NCBI RefSeq assembly: GCF_030232885.1
Contig: NZ_JASPGD010000002.1
Span: 186,001 to 250,000 of the forward strand
DNA length: 64,000 bases
Source: Corynebacterium sp. MSK297
GTDB taxonomy: Bacteria > Actinomycetota > Actinomycetes > Mycobacteriales > Mycobacteriaceae
Direction of reading: 5' to 3'
The notes under the pieces were generated by a model that saw nothing but the letters and a program-made list of their open reading frames with translations, did no database searches and was not told the origin of the DNA. Every line of letters starts with the position of its first letter. Position 1 is the stretch's first letter. A program made the translations under genes and the position numbers. Positions 34,066 to 43,338 of this stretch are shown piece by piece.

Positions 34066-35193
34066 ATGAATTTTCCGAATCACGACGCCCGGCCACCGCA
34101 GCCGCCGCAGGCGCCTCAACCACCCCTGCCCCCTCTCGCAGACATCCTTGAGCGCGCCCACGTTGTTTCTTTGCCCATGGCGGTGAAATTCCGTGGTCTG
34201 CACCACCGGGAAGTGGTGCTTATCGACGGCGCGGCTGGGTGGGGAGAATTCGCCCCGTTCGCTGATTACTCCGCCCGCGAGACCGCCCCCTGGCTGCGCT
34301 CTGGGTTGGAAGCTGCGTACCAGGGTTTTCCGGCCGCCCACCGCGACTATATTGAGGTCAATGCCACGGTTCCGGCGGTGGAGCCAGCCCAGGTTCCGGA
34401 GGTGCTTTCCCGCATGCCCGGCGCCCGTTGCGTCAAAGTGAAAGTAGCCGAGCCTGGTAAGGATTTCCGGGATGCGCTTGCCGACGACATCGCCCGGGTG
34501 TCCGCGGTTCGCGAGGAACTTTCCGGGATTCCGGGCACCCGCATCCGTGTGGATGCCAATGGCGCGTGGAGCGTGGAGCAGGCCGTGGAGGCGGTATCCG
34601 CGTTGGCCCCGCTGGATTATGTGGAGCAGCCATGTGCCACGCCGGAGGAGCTGGCTGAGGTTCGCACCCAGCTGATGCGCCGCGGGATCTTTGTTCGCGT
34701 CGCCGCCGATGAGAGCATCCGTCGGGTGGAGGATCCGTACCGGGTGGCGGATTTGCAGGCGGCGGATGTAGCCGTCGTCAAGGTGGCCCCGCTGGGTGGG
34801 GTACGTCGGGTGTTGCAGCTGAGTGCGGATCTGCGTGCGCGCCATATGGATGTCACGATTGCCTCGGCTTTGGACAGTGCGGTGGGTATTAATGCCGGTC
34901 TGGCGGCGGTGGCGAGTTTGCCGAAGTTCAACGACGACGAGGACATCGATGTGGCCCCGGCACCGGCGGGCTTGGCGACGGGTTCGCTGTTTTTGGAAGA
35001 TGTGGCCGCGCCGCGTTCGCTTGTCGACGGCATGCTGGCGACTGCCCCGGTGGTACCCGATGCTGATCGGTTGGCTGCTTTGGCCGCGGACGGTGCGACG
35101 CGCGACTGGTGGTTGGACCGGTTGCGTGCGGCGTACACGGAATTGGAAGCCCACCGTGCCCGAGAAAATGGTGAAAGTTGGGCGCCGCGGTAA
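34066..35193 (+). CDS. menC: o-Succinylbenzoate synthase
   Basis: A 375-residue enolase-superfamily enzyme that dehydrates SHCHC to o-succinylbenzoate. The catalytic lysine pair is in CVKVKVAEPG. Metal ligands are in RVDANGAW (Asp), YVEQPC (Glu) and AADESIR (Asp/Glu). The second catalytic Lys is in VAVVKVAPLGG. The N-terminal 25 residues are Pro-rich. It is transcribed divergently from menB with only 27 bases between the start codons. Confidence 0.92.
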   Translation: MNFPNHDARPPQPPQAPQPPLPPLADILERAHVVSLPMAVKFRGLHHREVVLIDGAAGWGEFAPFADYSARETAPWLRSGLEAAYQGFPAAHRDYIEVNATVPAVEPAQVPEVLSRMPGARCVKVKVAEPGKDFRDALADDIARVSAVREELSGIPGTRIRVDANGAWSVEQAVEAVSALAPLDYVEQPCATPEELAEVRTQLMRRGIFVRVAADESIRRVEDPYRVADLQAADVAVVKVAPLGGVRRVLQLSADLRARHMDVTIASALDSAVGINAGLAAVASLPKFNDDEDIDVAPAPAGLATGSLFLEDVAAPRSLVDGMLATAPVVPDADRLAALAADGATRDWWLDRLRAAYTELEAHRARENGESWAPR

Positions 35194-35208
35194 AGATCCG
35201 CCCCCGGC

Positions 35209-35221
35209 TAGACTGGAGGTT
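35209..35221 (+). promoter_or_regulatory. Promoter of the UvrA-like gene
   Basis: TAGACT (35209-35214) lies seven bases before the ATG at 35222. GGAGGT also lies in the gap, so translation could be leaderless or assisted by an upstream start. Confidence 0.45.
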
Positions 35222-37879
35222 ATGCCTTCTTCGGACTTTTCGAACCCGTCACAAACCGACGCCTCTGACCAGCAGCAACCCATGCAGGTCCCGACCTGCG
35301 TGAGCATCCATGATGCCAATCTGCACAATTTGCGCCACATTGACGTGACCATCCCGCACGGTCAGCTGGTGGCGTTTACCGGTATTAGTGGTTCGGGTAA
35401 ATCCTCGTTGGCGTTCGGCACGATCCATGGGGAAGGCCAGCGTAGTTACCTGGAATCGGTGGCTCCGTTTGCGCGCCGCTTGATCAGCCAGGCGACCGAT
35501 CCGCAGGTCGGTTCCATTGAGGGGCTATCGCCGACGGTGGCGCTTCAGCAGCAGACCACGGCGCCTGGGGCGCGCTCGACGGTGGGCACGATTAGTTCCA
35601 CATCGAATATTGTTCGTCTGTTGTATTCCCGGTGTGGTGATTACAGCGCACTGTCTGACGGTGCACTGTCTGGCGCTGCAACGTCTGGGAGTACACCGTC
35701 TGACGGCGCCCCGTCCGAAACCCCAATCACCCGCCTGGCTTCGGATGCCTTCAGCCCGAATACGGCCGATGGCATGTGCCCGGAGTGTCGTGGAACGGGC
35801 ACGAAGTTCGTCGCCACGGAAGCGTCCATGGTGCACGAACCGGAGTTGTCGATCCGCGACGGTGCGATCACCGCGTGGCCGGGCGCTTGGGCGGGCAAGA
35901 ACTTCCGCGACATCCTGGAGGCGCTGGACTATGACCTTGACCGCCCGTGGCAGGAACTTTCCGAGTCCGACCGCGACTGGATCTTGTTTACCCGCGAGCG
36001 CCCCGTCGTCGAGATTGTTCCGCACCGCGGCGCCGACCAGATCCAACGCACCTACCAGGGCACTTGGCGCAGTGTGGCGGAATATTTGTATAAGACGCTG
36101 CGGGAAACGGAATCGGATTCGCTGCGGCGTCGTACGGAGTCTTTCCTGGAATCGCATACCTGCAGCAATTGCGGTGACGCGGGGCTGCGACCGCAGGCGC
36201 TGCACGTGCGCTATTTGGGTGTTCCGATTAATGAGTTGAATGCGTGGTCTTTGGACTTTCTGCACCAGGAATTGGTACACCGCCAGCAGGAACTCGGCCA
36301 GCATGCCGGCGGCAGCAACGTCGCCCGTGATGGCCAGCCCGACACTGCTGCGGCCCCGGCCAGCCGTACTGCGCAGGATGATGCCGAGGCCTTGTTGTTA
36401 ACCCAGATCATCCCTCCGCTGGCTGCCGCACTGGAACTTGGCCTGGGCCATTTGAGCCTGGATCGGGCCGCAACCACCCTGTCGGCTGGTGAGCTGCAAC
36501 GTCTACGCCTGGCTTCCCAGTTGCACAGTTCCTTGTTTGGCGTGACCTATATTCTCGACGAACCCACCGCGGGTCTGCATCCGCAGGAACGCACGGCGGT
36601 CCTGACAGTGATCCGGCGCCTGCTGGCCGCGGGAAATAACGTGTTCGTCGTTGAGCATGACATGGATTTCGTTGCCCAGGCTGATTACCTCATCGATATC
36701 GGACCCTATGCCGGTGATGGGGGAGGCACCGTTGTGTTCGCGGGCAAGCCCGGTGAGCTTGTCGACGCCAACGGGCAGCTAGCCGAATACCCCACAGCCC
36801 GCGCCCTGGCGAACCGACGTCTCAAGCTTGCCGACGCCCCGCGCGAGGCTAACGGCCACCTGGTGCTGCAGGGAATCAACCACCGGAACCTGCGCGAGCT
36901 TGACCTGGAGCTCGGCTTGGGCCAGTTCACCGCGGTGGCTGGGGTGTCTGGTTCGGGTAAGTCGACGTTGGTGACAGATGTCGTCGGCAAGCGCGCAACG
37001 GAGCACCCGGATATTAGCCGGGTTGTCACGATCACGCAGAAACCCATCGGCCGTACTCCGCGTTCCACCTTGGCGACGTATACCGGAATGTTTGACCGCG
37101 TCCGCAGCATTTTCGCTGCCCAGGCGCGCCGGGATGGCAAGGATGCGAAGAAGTGGAATGCCTCGAAGTTTTCCTATAACACGAAAAAGGGGCAGTGTCC
37201 GGAGTGTTCGGGGGCTGGCCATATTGAGGTCGAGTTGGTGTTCCTGCCCGGGACCTATACGTTGTGCCCGCGGTGTCAGGGCGGCCGGTTTAACGACGAG
37301 GCACTGGAGGTGCGCTGGTACGGGCGCACCGTGGCTGATGTGCTGCAGTTGCGCGTTACCGAAGCGTTGGAGGTTTTCCGTGACCTTGCCGACGGCGGTA
37401 ATAGCAGCGGTAGCGGCACCGGCAGTGACGGCGGCACAAAGGATCCGGACCATTCCCAGATCACCCAGGTGGTGCGGGCTTTAGAGGTGTTGGATGAACT
37501 TGGCCTGGGTTACCTCCGCTTGGGGCAGGGTGCGCCGGAGTTGTCTGGTGGCGAGGCGCAGCGCATTAAGTTGGCGACGGAGCTGCAGCGGACGCAGAAG
37601 AAATCCAGTGTGTATCTGCTCGACGAGCCAACCATGGGGCTGCACCCGCACGATAGCGCGAAGTTGCTGGACAAGTTGGAAGCGCTTGCCGACGCCGGCG
37701 CCACCGTCGTCATGGTGGAGCACAACTTGGAGGCGCTGGCTCGTGTGGATCGCGTGATTGAGCTTGGCCCTGGGGCGGGAGCTGCTGGAGGTCGCATCCT
37801 AGCGCAGGCGAGCCCTAAGAAGCTGGCGGAAGAAGATACCGCTACGGGTCGGGAATTGGCCCGGCGGGTGGGGCCGTAA
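35222..37879 (+). CDS. UvrA-like ABC ATPase (UvrA paralogue)
   Basis: About 885 residues with two ABC modules. Walker A motifs are GISGSGKSSLAF (N-terminal half) and GVSGSGKSTLVTDVV (C-terminal half). ABC signatures are LSAGELQRLRLASQL and LSGGEAQRIKLATEL. Walker B segments are ILDEPTAGLHP and LLDEPTMGLHP. The second zinc motif is present (CPECSGAGHIEVEL...CPRCQGGRF). It is shorter than true UvrA (about 940-950). A Ser/Gly/Ala insert of 15-base repeat origin lies near residues 140-165. UvrA paralogues may serve in repair or in self-resistance to DNA-binding compounds; the role here is open. It contains five CTTGYCGACG motifs. Confidence 0.85.
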   Translation: MPSSDFSNPSQTDASDQQQPMQVPTCVSIHDANLHNLRHIDVTIPHGQLVAFTGISGSGKSSLAFGTIHGEGQRSYLESVAPFARRLISQATDPQVGSIEGLSPTVALQQQTTAPGARSTVGTISSTSNIVRLLYSRCGDYSALSDGALSGAATSGSTPSDGAPSETPITRLASDAFSPNTADGMCPECRGTGTKFVATEASMVHEPELSIRDGAITAWPGAWAGKNFRDILEALDYDLDRPWQELSESDRDWILFTRERPVVEIVPHRGADQIQRTYQGTWRSVAEYLYKTLRETESDSLRRRTESFLESHTCSNCGDAGLRPQALHVRYLGVPINELNAWSLDFLHQELVHRQQELGQHAGGSNVARDGQPDTAAAPASRTAQDDAEALLLTQIIPPLAAALELGLGHLSLDRAATTLSAGELQRLRLASQLHSSLFGVTYILDEPTAGLHPQERTAVLTVIRRLLAAGNNVFVVEHDMDFVAQADYLIDIGPYAGDGGGTVVFAGKPGELVDANGQLAEYPTARALANRRLKLADAPREANGHLVLQGINHRNLRELDLELGLGQFTAVAGVSGSGKSTLVTDVVGKRATEHPDISRVVTITQKPIGRTPRSTLATYTGMFDRVRSIFAAQARRDGKDAKKWNASKFSYNTKKGQCPECSGAGHIEVELVFLPGTYTLCPRCQGGRFNDEALEVRWYGRTVADVLQLRVTEALEVFRDLADGGNSSGSGTGSDGGTKDPDHSQITQVVRALEVLDELGLGYLRLGQGAPELSGGEAQRIKLATELQRTQKKSSVYLLDEPTMGLHPHDSAKLLDKLEALADAGATVVMVEHNLEALARVDRVIELGPGAGAAGGRILAQASPKKLAEEDTATGRELARRVGP

Positions 37880-37915
37880 AATGTCTAGACTGGGCCCAAG
37901 CCTTGAGGAGGATTA

Positions 37916-38677
37916 ATGACACCTAATTCTGGCAATTCCGGTCATTCTGGCAATTCCGGCCGTTCTGGAGCGAACCATGGTGGAGCAAACCATGGTGGCT
38001 CAAACCAGGGTGGCCGCCCGGGTCGCGATGATCGTACCGAGTTTTTCCGTGGTGATGACCGCACGGAATATCTTGGCTCGAATGAGCGCACACAGTATTT
38101 TGGTTCGAACGAGCAGACACAATACATAGACTGTCCGCAGCAGTATTTCCCGGACCAGGATCAGTACCAGGGGGCCCAGGGCCAGCAAGGTCAGCCGCAA
38201 ACCCAGCAATACCAGGGCCAGTACGGTCAGCAGTATGGCCAGAATCAATACGGCCCACACCACTATGGACAGCCATATAACTCCGGCTATGCCCCTGCGG
38301 CGCAGCAGGCCTCGGTGCACAATGCGCACCAGCCGCAGCAAGCAGCACAGGCATCGGGTGGCTCGAGTTCTTGGCAAATGTTGCTTGGCATCATTTCGGG
38401 TCTGGCGTTACTGCTGGCCGTGGTGTTTTTCTTCTTGTGGCGTTCCGCTGATAATGAGCAGGCTACGCTGCCGACACCAACTACAGTGACCTCCACGCAG
38501 ACAGAAGAGGTTAATGTCACGGTGACAGAACCAACCACCGTTATCGAAGAACCAGCAGAGCCGGGCGACGGTGGAAGTTGGCGAGACCAGATCCCAACTG
38601 AGGTGCCAGAGGAACTGTTGCCGCCAGAAGGTGAAGAGTTCGATCTGCGCAGCTGGTTGAGTAATATTTTCGGCTAG
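37916..38677 (+). CDS. Membrane-anchored Gln/Gly-rich protein with repeated Thr-[Glu/Gln]-aromatic motifs
   Basis: A 253-residue protein. The N-terminus has NSGHSGNSG and ANHGG repeats. Four related units DDRTEFF, DDRTEYL, NERTQYF and NEQTQYI follow, spaced about 10-11 residues (residues about 40-75). Next is a Gln/Tyr/Pro-rich stretch, one membrane helix (WQMLLGIISGLALLLAVVFFFLW, about residues 158-180), a Thr-rich linker and an acidic Pro-rich tail. The start follows GAGGAGGA and TAGACT lies at 37886. I know no family. The repeated Thr sites before Glu/Gln and an aromatic residue could be kinase sites, which is inference. Confidence 0.7.
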   Translation: MTPNSGNSGHSGNSGRSGANHGGANHGGSNQGGRPGRDDRTEFFRGDDRTEYLGSNERTQYFGSNEQTQYIDCPQQYFPDQDQYQGAQGQQGQPQTQQYQGQYGQQYGQNQYGPHHYGQPYNSGYAPAAQQASVHNAHQPQQAAQASGGSSSWQMLLGIISGLALLLAVVFFFLWRSADNEQATLPTPTTVTSTQTEEVNVTVTEPTTVIEEPAEPGDGGSWRDQIPTEVPEELLPPEGEEFDLRSWLSNIFG

Positions 38678-38826
38678 TTCTTAACTTGAATAGGGACCTT
38701 ATTAGGCCTGTGATTAGGCTTGACTAGTTTAGGCCTGACTAGTCATGACCTGGCCGTATCACCGCGCACCCGATCGTAAATATTGAGCTCATAAATACTG
38801 AAACTGTAAATCCTGAGTAGGAGACC

Positions 38827-40665
38827 ATGCCCGAATCCCCACAGCCAGAAAGCTCGCAACCGGACAACCCACAGTCCGAATCCCCACAGCCTGAAAACCA
38901 GGTGCAACCGGAGGCCGTCCAGTTGGCCCAACAGGTAGCTGCCCGGCTCGCAGAATTCGCCACCGATGTCGTGCTGTGTCCGGGTTCGCGTAATGCCCCG
39001 CTTTCGTTGGCGCTCATTGCGCACCCAGGACTGCGGGTGCATGTGCGCCTGGATGAGCGCAGCGCAGCCTTTTTGGCTTTGGGGTTGGCGCGCGTGCAGC
39101 AGCGGCATGTTGCGGTGGTAATGACTTCGGGCTCGGCGGTGTCGAATTGTTTGCCTGCCGTCGTTGAGGCTGCTCATTCTCATACGCCGTTGCTGGTGTT
39201 GAGCGCGGATCGGCCGCAGCGACTCGTCGGCACGGGGGCTTCGCAGACGATCCAGCAGCAGGGCATTTTCTCCACGTTTACCCAGACCACGCAGATCAAC
39301 ACCGTGGATGACCTCCCCGCGTTTTCTGAGCGCCTTAGCGCTGACCGCCTGGCACACATCAATGTGGCTTTTGATGTGCCACTGGTGGGAAGCGAACTGG
39401 CCGAGCCTGGTACAGATGGTCTTGCCGACGCCCAGCTAGGCGGAGCCCATCTTGCCGGCGCCCACCCTGCTGATGCCAACCATGCTGATGCCGATCTCGA
39501 CGACGCCCACTTTGCCGACGCCCCCGCAATTGCACCGGCGGACCCCGCGCACCCTGCCCGCCGCAGGCTGCCTACCTGGTCTGATCACGGAGAGGTTGCC
39601 GTTGACCTGAGTAAACCAACCTTGGTGATTGCCGGGGATGAAGCCTGGCGTGTCGACGGGCTCGAGGACGTTCCCACGATTGCCGAGCCGAGCGCCCCAG
39701 CTCCGTATGTTCCGGTGCACCCGGGGGCTGCCGCGATTTTCACCAAACATGACGCCCAGGTTGGCGAGTACTACGTGCGCACCAAACCTGCCCAGGTGAT
39801 TGTGGTCGGCCATCCGACGTTGCATCGCCGGGTGCTCTCGCTGATCACGGATCCGGATATCGAGGTTATCGTGCTGTCCCGCACCGATGATTTCTTGAGT
39901 CTGCGGGAGGGCAACGCTCAAGAAACCCGCGGCACCCGTGTGAAAACCACTGGTGAGACCACCCGGGAGTGGTTGCAAGTGTGCCAGGCCGCCTCCGATC
40001 TGGCCGCCGGCGCAGTCCGCGAGGCACTGGAAGATGAATCGCACGGATTTACTGGTCTCCACGTTGCTGCCGCTGTCACGGACACGTTGGCGGTCGGAGA
40101 TACCGTGTTCGTCGGCCCGTCGAACCCGGTCCGTGATGTTGCTCTGACTGGCCTGCCGTTTGATGGCGTCGACACGTATTCCCCGCGGGGAGCTGCCGGA
40201 ATTGACGGCAATATTTCCCAAGCCATGGGCGTGGCGATCGGCGCGCAGTCTTTGCGTGCCGACGAAATCCGCGCCCCGCGCACCGTTGCCCTGCTCGGCG
40301 ATATCACCTTTTTGCACGATGTCGGTGGACTGCTGCGTGGAGTGGATCAGCCGGAGCCGGAAAACCTCACGATCGTGGTCGCCAACGACGACGGCGGCGG
40401 AATTTTCGAGTCCCTCGAAGTGGGCCAATCCGGCTTGCGGCGTGATTTTGAGCAGGCCTTCGGCACCCCACATGGGGTGGACATTGCCGCGATCTGTGAA
40501 GGCTACGGCCTGTCCTACCAGCGCGTGAAGAGCCCGCAGGAGCTTCTCGACGCCTTGGCCGCCCAAACTGAATTTCCGGAACCGATCCTGGTCATTGAGG
40601 CGACGACCACCCGCGCGACACGTCGGCAATTGCACCAGGCGATCGATACTGTTCTTGGGGGATAA
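38827..40665 (+). CDS. menD: SEPHCHC synthase (2-oxoglutarate-consuming menaquinone enzyme)
   Basis: A 612-residue ThDP enzyme joining isochorismate and 2-oxoglutarate. The N-terminal domain has VVLCPGSRNAPLSLAL and VRLDERSAAFLALGLAR; TSGSAVSN follows. The C-terminal ThDP/Mg site contains GDITFLHDVGGLLRG and VVANDDGGGIF. Residues about 198-245 are an unusual insertion with a five-residue period (GLADA, QLGGA, HLAGA, HPADA, NHADA, DLDDA, HFADA), which the MenD family does not need. The start follows TAGGAGACC. Confidence 0.93.
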   Translation: MPESPQPESSQPDNPQSESPQPENQVQPEAVQLAQQVAARLAEFATDVVLCPGSRNAPLSLALIAHPGLRVHVRLDERSAAFLALGLARVQQRHVAVVMTSGSAVSNCLPAVVEAAHSHTPLLVLSADRPQRLVGTGASQTIQQQGIFSTFTQTTQINTVDDLPAFSERLSADRLAHINVAFDVPLVGSELAEPGTDGLADAQLGGAHLAGAHPADANHADADLDDAHFADAPAIAPADPAHPARRRLPTWSDHGEVAVDLSKPTLVIAGDEAWRVDGLEDVPTIAEPSAPAPYVPVHPGAAAIFTKHDAQVGEYYVRTKPAQVIVVGHPTLHRRVLSLITDPDIEVIVLSRTDDFLSLREGNAQETRGTRVKTTGETTREWLQVCQAASDLAAGAVREALEDESHGFTGLHVAAAVTDTLAVGDTVFVGPSNPVRDVALTGLPFDGVDTYSPRGAAGIDGNISQAMGVAIGAQSLRADEIRAPRTVALLGDITFLHDVGGLLRGVDQPEPENLTIVVANDDGGGIFESLEVGQSGLRRDFEQAFGTPHGVDIAAICEGYGLSYQRVKSPQELLDALAAQTEFPEPILVIEATTTRATRRQLHQAIDTVLGG

Positions 40666-40677
40666 GTCTGGTTCCCT

Positions 40678-41250
40678 ATGACAGATTCCGTAGATCCCCA
40701 AGCCACGAGTGCGCACGAAGCAAGCCCGGATAAAACTGCACCTACCGCCGCACAGTCTTATGATCCGCACCGGCGGCGTCGGCAGTGGCGGCGCCGTTTA
40801 CACCAGTTGGTCGCAACCTTGTGCATAGCCGGATTACTGGGCTCGGTTGCCATGATTGGTGGGGCAGCGGCGAATGATCACAGGATTGAATCTGACCCTG
40901 GTCGCGCCTTAGCGACGGTCACGGGTACCTCCTTGTTGCGCACCACCGTGGAATTCCGGGACGGCGAAGGTTTGTATCGGGCGCCGTCGACAGGCGTGTT
41001 GTATCCCACCGGGCTTGCCGAGGGCCAGCAGGTTTGGGTGCAGTATTCGCGCGCGGATCCGGACCTGGTGAAAGTCGCAGGTCGCGGTTGGACGTTGGCG
41101 ATCATCCCGGGGCTGAGTGTCGCTGTGCTGGTTGTCGTCGTCACGCTGGTGCTGTGGCAGTTGATTAGCTTCGCGACGCGTCCTAAAGCGCATCCTCACA
41201 GGACGTCGACGAGCACACCAAGAACTCCCAAGACAAGTAATCGCGGGTGA
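40678..41250 (+). CDS. DUF3592-like membrane protein (Rv0556-like)
   Basis: A 190-residue protein with two membrane helices (LVATLCIAGLLGSVAMIGGAAA and LAIIPGLSVAVLVVVVTLVLWQL). These flank an extracytoplasmic beta-rich domain containing TGTSLLRTTVEFRDGEG and VQYSRADPDLVKVAGRGW, the pattern of DUF3592 proteins. It starts 12 bases after menD and ends six bases before the mannosyltransferase, so the three genes are probably co-transcribed. The same order occurs in mycobacteria (menD-Rv0556-mgtA-menG). The function is unknown. Confidence 0.78.
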   Translation: MTDSVDPQATSAHEASPDKTAPTAAQSYDPHRRRRQWRRRLHQLVATLCIAGLLGSVAMIGGAAANDHRIESDPGRALATVTGTSLLRTTVEFRDGEGLYRAPSTGVLYPTGLAEGQQVWVQYSRADPDLVKVAGRGWTLAIIPGLSVAVLVVVVTLVLWQLISFATRPKAHPHRTSTSTPRTPKTSNRG

Positions 41251-41256
41251 TGCCAG

Positions 41257-42504
41257 TTGTCGTCAGCACCTTCGGTTCGATCGCGGCTGCGGGTGGCCAT
41301 CGTCGCCGAGTCTTTTTTGCCGCACGTGAACGGGGTCAGCAACTCGGTCCTCCGTATTCTGGAATATCTGAGCGCGCAAGGCCACGACGCCATCGTTATC
41401 GCGCCCGGGCCGCACGGCAGGGCCCCGGACCATCCAGAAATCTCCCACTACGCGGGTTTCCGGGTCGTGCGCGTGCCGACGATCCGCCTGCCTTTCGTTG
41501 ATTCTCTGCCCATCGGCGTGCCGACGCCGACCGTCTACCGCACGCTCGCCGAATTCCACCCGGATATCGTGCACCTGGCCAGTCCCTTCGCGCTGGGGCG
41601 CGGTGGTGGTTGGGCTGCTCGGCGCTTAGGTATTCCCAGGGTGGCGGTGTTCCAGACTGATATTGCAGGTTTCGCCGGGCTGTACCAGTTGGGGGTGTTA
41701 CAGCGCGCTACCTGGCGTTGGATCAGGCGGATGCATAACCATTGCCAGCTGACGTTGGCGCCGTCGACGGAAACCATTCAGCAGCTGGAATCGCACGGGG
41801 TGCGCAATCTTGCGCATTGGGGGCGCGGGGTGGATACGCAGTTGTTTCATCCGGAGAAACGTTCGGATGCGTTGCGTCGGAAGTGGTGTGCAGGCCGGCC
41901 CAAACAATCACCGCCAATCATCGTCGGTTATGTGGGACGCCTGGCCAACGAGAAGGGCGTGCACCGGCTGGCTGGATTGTCGCGCCGGGCTGATGTGCAG
42001 CTCGTCATCGTTGGCGATGGCCCGTGCCGTTCTGAGCTGGAAACCGCGATGCCGGATGCGGTGTTTTGCGGAGCACTCAGCGGCAGCGACCTGGCGGCCG
42101 CCTATGCCAGTTTCGATGTTTTCGTCCACCCCGGGGAACTGGAGACTTTTTGCCAAACCATTCAGGAAGCGCAAGCTAGCGGCGTGCCGACGATCGCCCC
42201 GCGGGTAGGCGGCCCAGTCGACCTGATCCGGGATGACAGCACCGGGAACCTTCGTGATGGCACCGGGAATCCTGCTGCCTGCAATGGGCTGCTACTGGAT
42301 CCTGATAATTTCGAAGCCGAGCTTGCCGACGCAGTCAGCTGGCTGGCAGCCCCGAGCCGTCGGCAAGAATTATCCGCTGCAGCTCGCAAGCACGTGGAGG
42401 ATAAGACCTGGCCGAAGATCTGTGCTCAGTTGGTGGACTATTACCGCCAGGTGCTGGCAGAGGTGAACCCAGCTGCGTGGGAATCTCCGGGTGCCAACCA
42501 TTAA
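41257..42504 (+). CDS. mgtA: GT4-family mannosyltransferase, MgtA-like
   Basis: About 415 residues from a TTG at 41257, which gives six-base spacing after the previous gene. A GTG at 41293 at VAIVAESFLPHVNG is an alternative. The N-terminal GT-B half starts with the typical VAESFLPHVNGVSNSVLR. The donor-binding half has GYVGRLANEKGVHRLAGL and the ELETFCQTIQEAQASGVP motif with the catalytic Glu. It matches Rv0557/MgtA, an alpha-mannosyltransferase of lipomannan or mannosyl-glycolipid assembly in mycobacteria and corynebacteria. Two CTTGYCGACG-type motifs lie near the C-terminus. Confidence 0.83.
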   Translation: MSSAPSVRSRLRVAIVAESFLPHVNGVSNSVLRILEYLSAQGHDAIVIAPGPHGRAPDHPEISHYAGFRVVRVPTIRLPFVDSLPIGVPTPTVYRTLAEFHPDIVHLASPFALGRGGGWAARRLGIPRVAVFQTDIAGFAGLYQLGVLQRATWRWIRRMHNHCQLTLAPSTETIQQLESHGVRNLAHWGRGVDTQLFHPEKRSDALRRKWCAGRPKQSPPIIVGYVGRLANEKGVHRLAGLSRRADVQLVIVGDGPCRSELETAMPDAVFCGALSGSDLAAAYASFDVFVHPGELETFCQTIQEAQASGVPTIAPRVGGPVDLIRDDSTGNLRDGTGNPAACNGLLLDPDNFEAELADAVSWLAAPSRRQELSAAARKHVEDKTWPKICAQLVDYYRQVLAEVNPAAWESPGANH

Positions 42505-42513
42505 GCTGGTGGG
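42502..42513 (+). promoter_or_regulatory. Leaderless-type promoter of menG
   Basis: TAAGCT (42502-42507) overlaps the mgtA stop codon and lies six bases before the GTG start of menG. Confidence 0.4.
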
Positions 42514-43254
42514 GTGGACTCTTCGAATAAGGCTGAGCAAGACAAGCTGGACAAGCAAGCGCCGAAACTCACTCGTGCGACGCTGGATAAGGCGCCGGTG
42601 GATGTGGCGTCGATGTTTGATACGGTCAGCAAGAATTATGACCTGACCAATACCGTGCTCTCGCTCGGTATCGATAATTATTGGCGCAAGCGCACCCGTG
42701 AGCGTTTGGATCTGCAGCCGGGGGATAAGGTGCTGGACTTAGCGGCCGGAACCGCCGTGTCTACCGTGCAGTTGGCGCGCTCCGGAGCCTGGTGCGTGGC
42801 CTGCGATTTTTCTACCGGCATGTTGGCCGCCGGTGCCCACCGTGATGTTCCCAAGGTTGCTGGCGACGGTATGCATCTGCCGTTTGCGGACGAAAGTTTC
42901 GACGCTGTCACGATCTCGTATGGGCTCCGTAATATCCACGATTTCCGCGCCGGGCTGCGGGAAATGGCGCGGGTGACCAAACCAGGTGGCAAGCTCACAG
43001 TGGCTGAATTTTCTACCCCTGTGGTGCCAGTATTTAGCACGGTGTACAAGGAGTATTTGATGCGCGCGCTGCCGGCGATCGCGCGGGTGATTTCGTCGAA
43101 TGCGCAAGCGTACGAGTACCTGGCGGAGTCGATCCGTATGTGGCCGGATCAGGAGACCTTAGCCGCTGAGATCAACGCTAATGGGTGGACTGAGTGCGGT
43201 TGGCAGAATCTGACAGGTGGGATTGTGGCGCTACATTCGGCTGTGAAGGCTTAA
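42514..43254 (+). CDS. menG: Demethylmenaquinone methyltransferase
   Basis: A 246-residue UbiE/MenG-family SAM-dependent methyltransferase for the last ring-modifying step of menaquinone. [29 protein letters not shown] is the family N-terminal signature. The SAM motif is [44 protein letters not shown] is also diagnostic. The GTG start directly follows the mannosyltransferase gene, with a promoter-like TAAGCT at the junction. Confidence 0.93.
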   Translation: MDSSNKAEQDKLDKQAPKLTRATLDKAPVDVASMFDTVSKNYDLTNTVLSLGIDNYWRKRTRERLDLQPGDKVLDLAAGTAVSTVQLARSGAWCVACDFSTGMLAAGAHRDVPKVAGDGMHLPFADESFDAVTISYGLRNIHDFRAGLREMARVTKPGGKLTVAEFSTPVVPVFSTVYKEYLMRALPAIARVISSNAQAYEYLAESIRMWPDQETLAAEINANGWTECGWQNLTGGIVALHSAVKA

Positions 43255-43338
43255 TTGGTCTGGGCTGCCCCCGATTTTCGCGATCTCACCCAAGGTCAGG
43301 AAAAATTTACGATGCCGTTGTGGCATTTTACTGGAACT

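Noticed and set aside
34039-35352. A 785-codon minus-strand open frame running from menB across the whole of menC
   Set aside because: The upstream 438 codons are exactly antisense to menC and the start of the UvrA-like gene, both with clear family motifs. The frame is open only because of GC-rich codon structure. menB begins at 34038.
39436-40770. A 444-codon minus-strand open frame over menD
   Set aside because: It is antisense to menD, whose ThDP motifs are intact; there are no recognisable domains.
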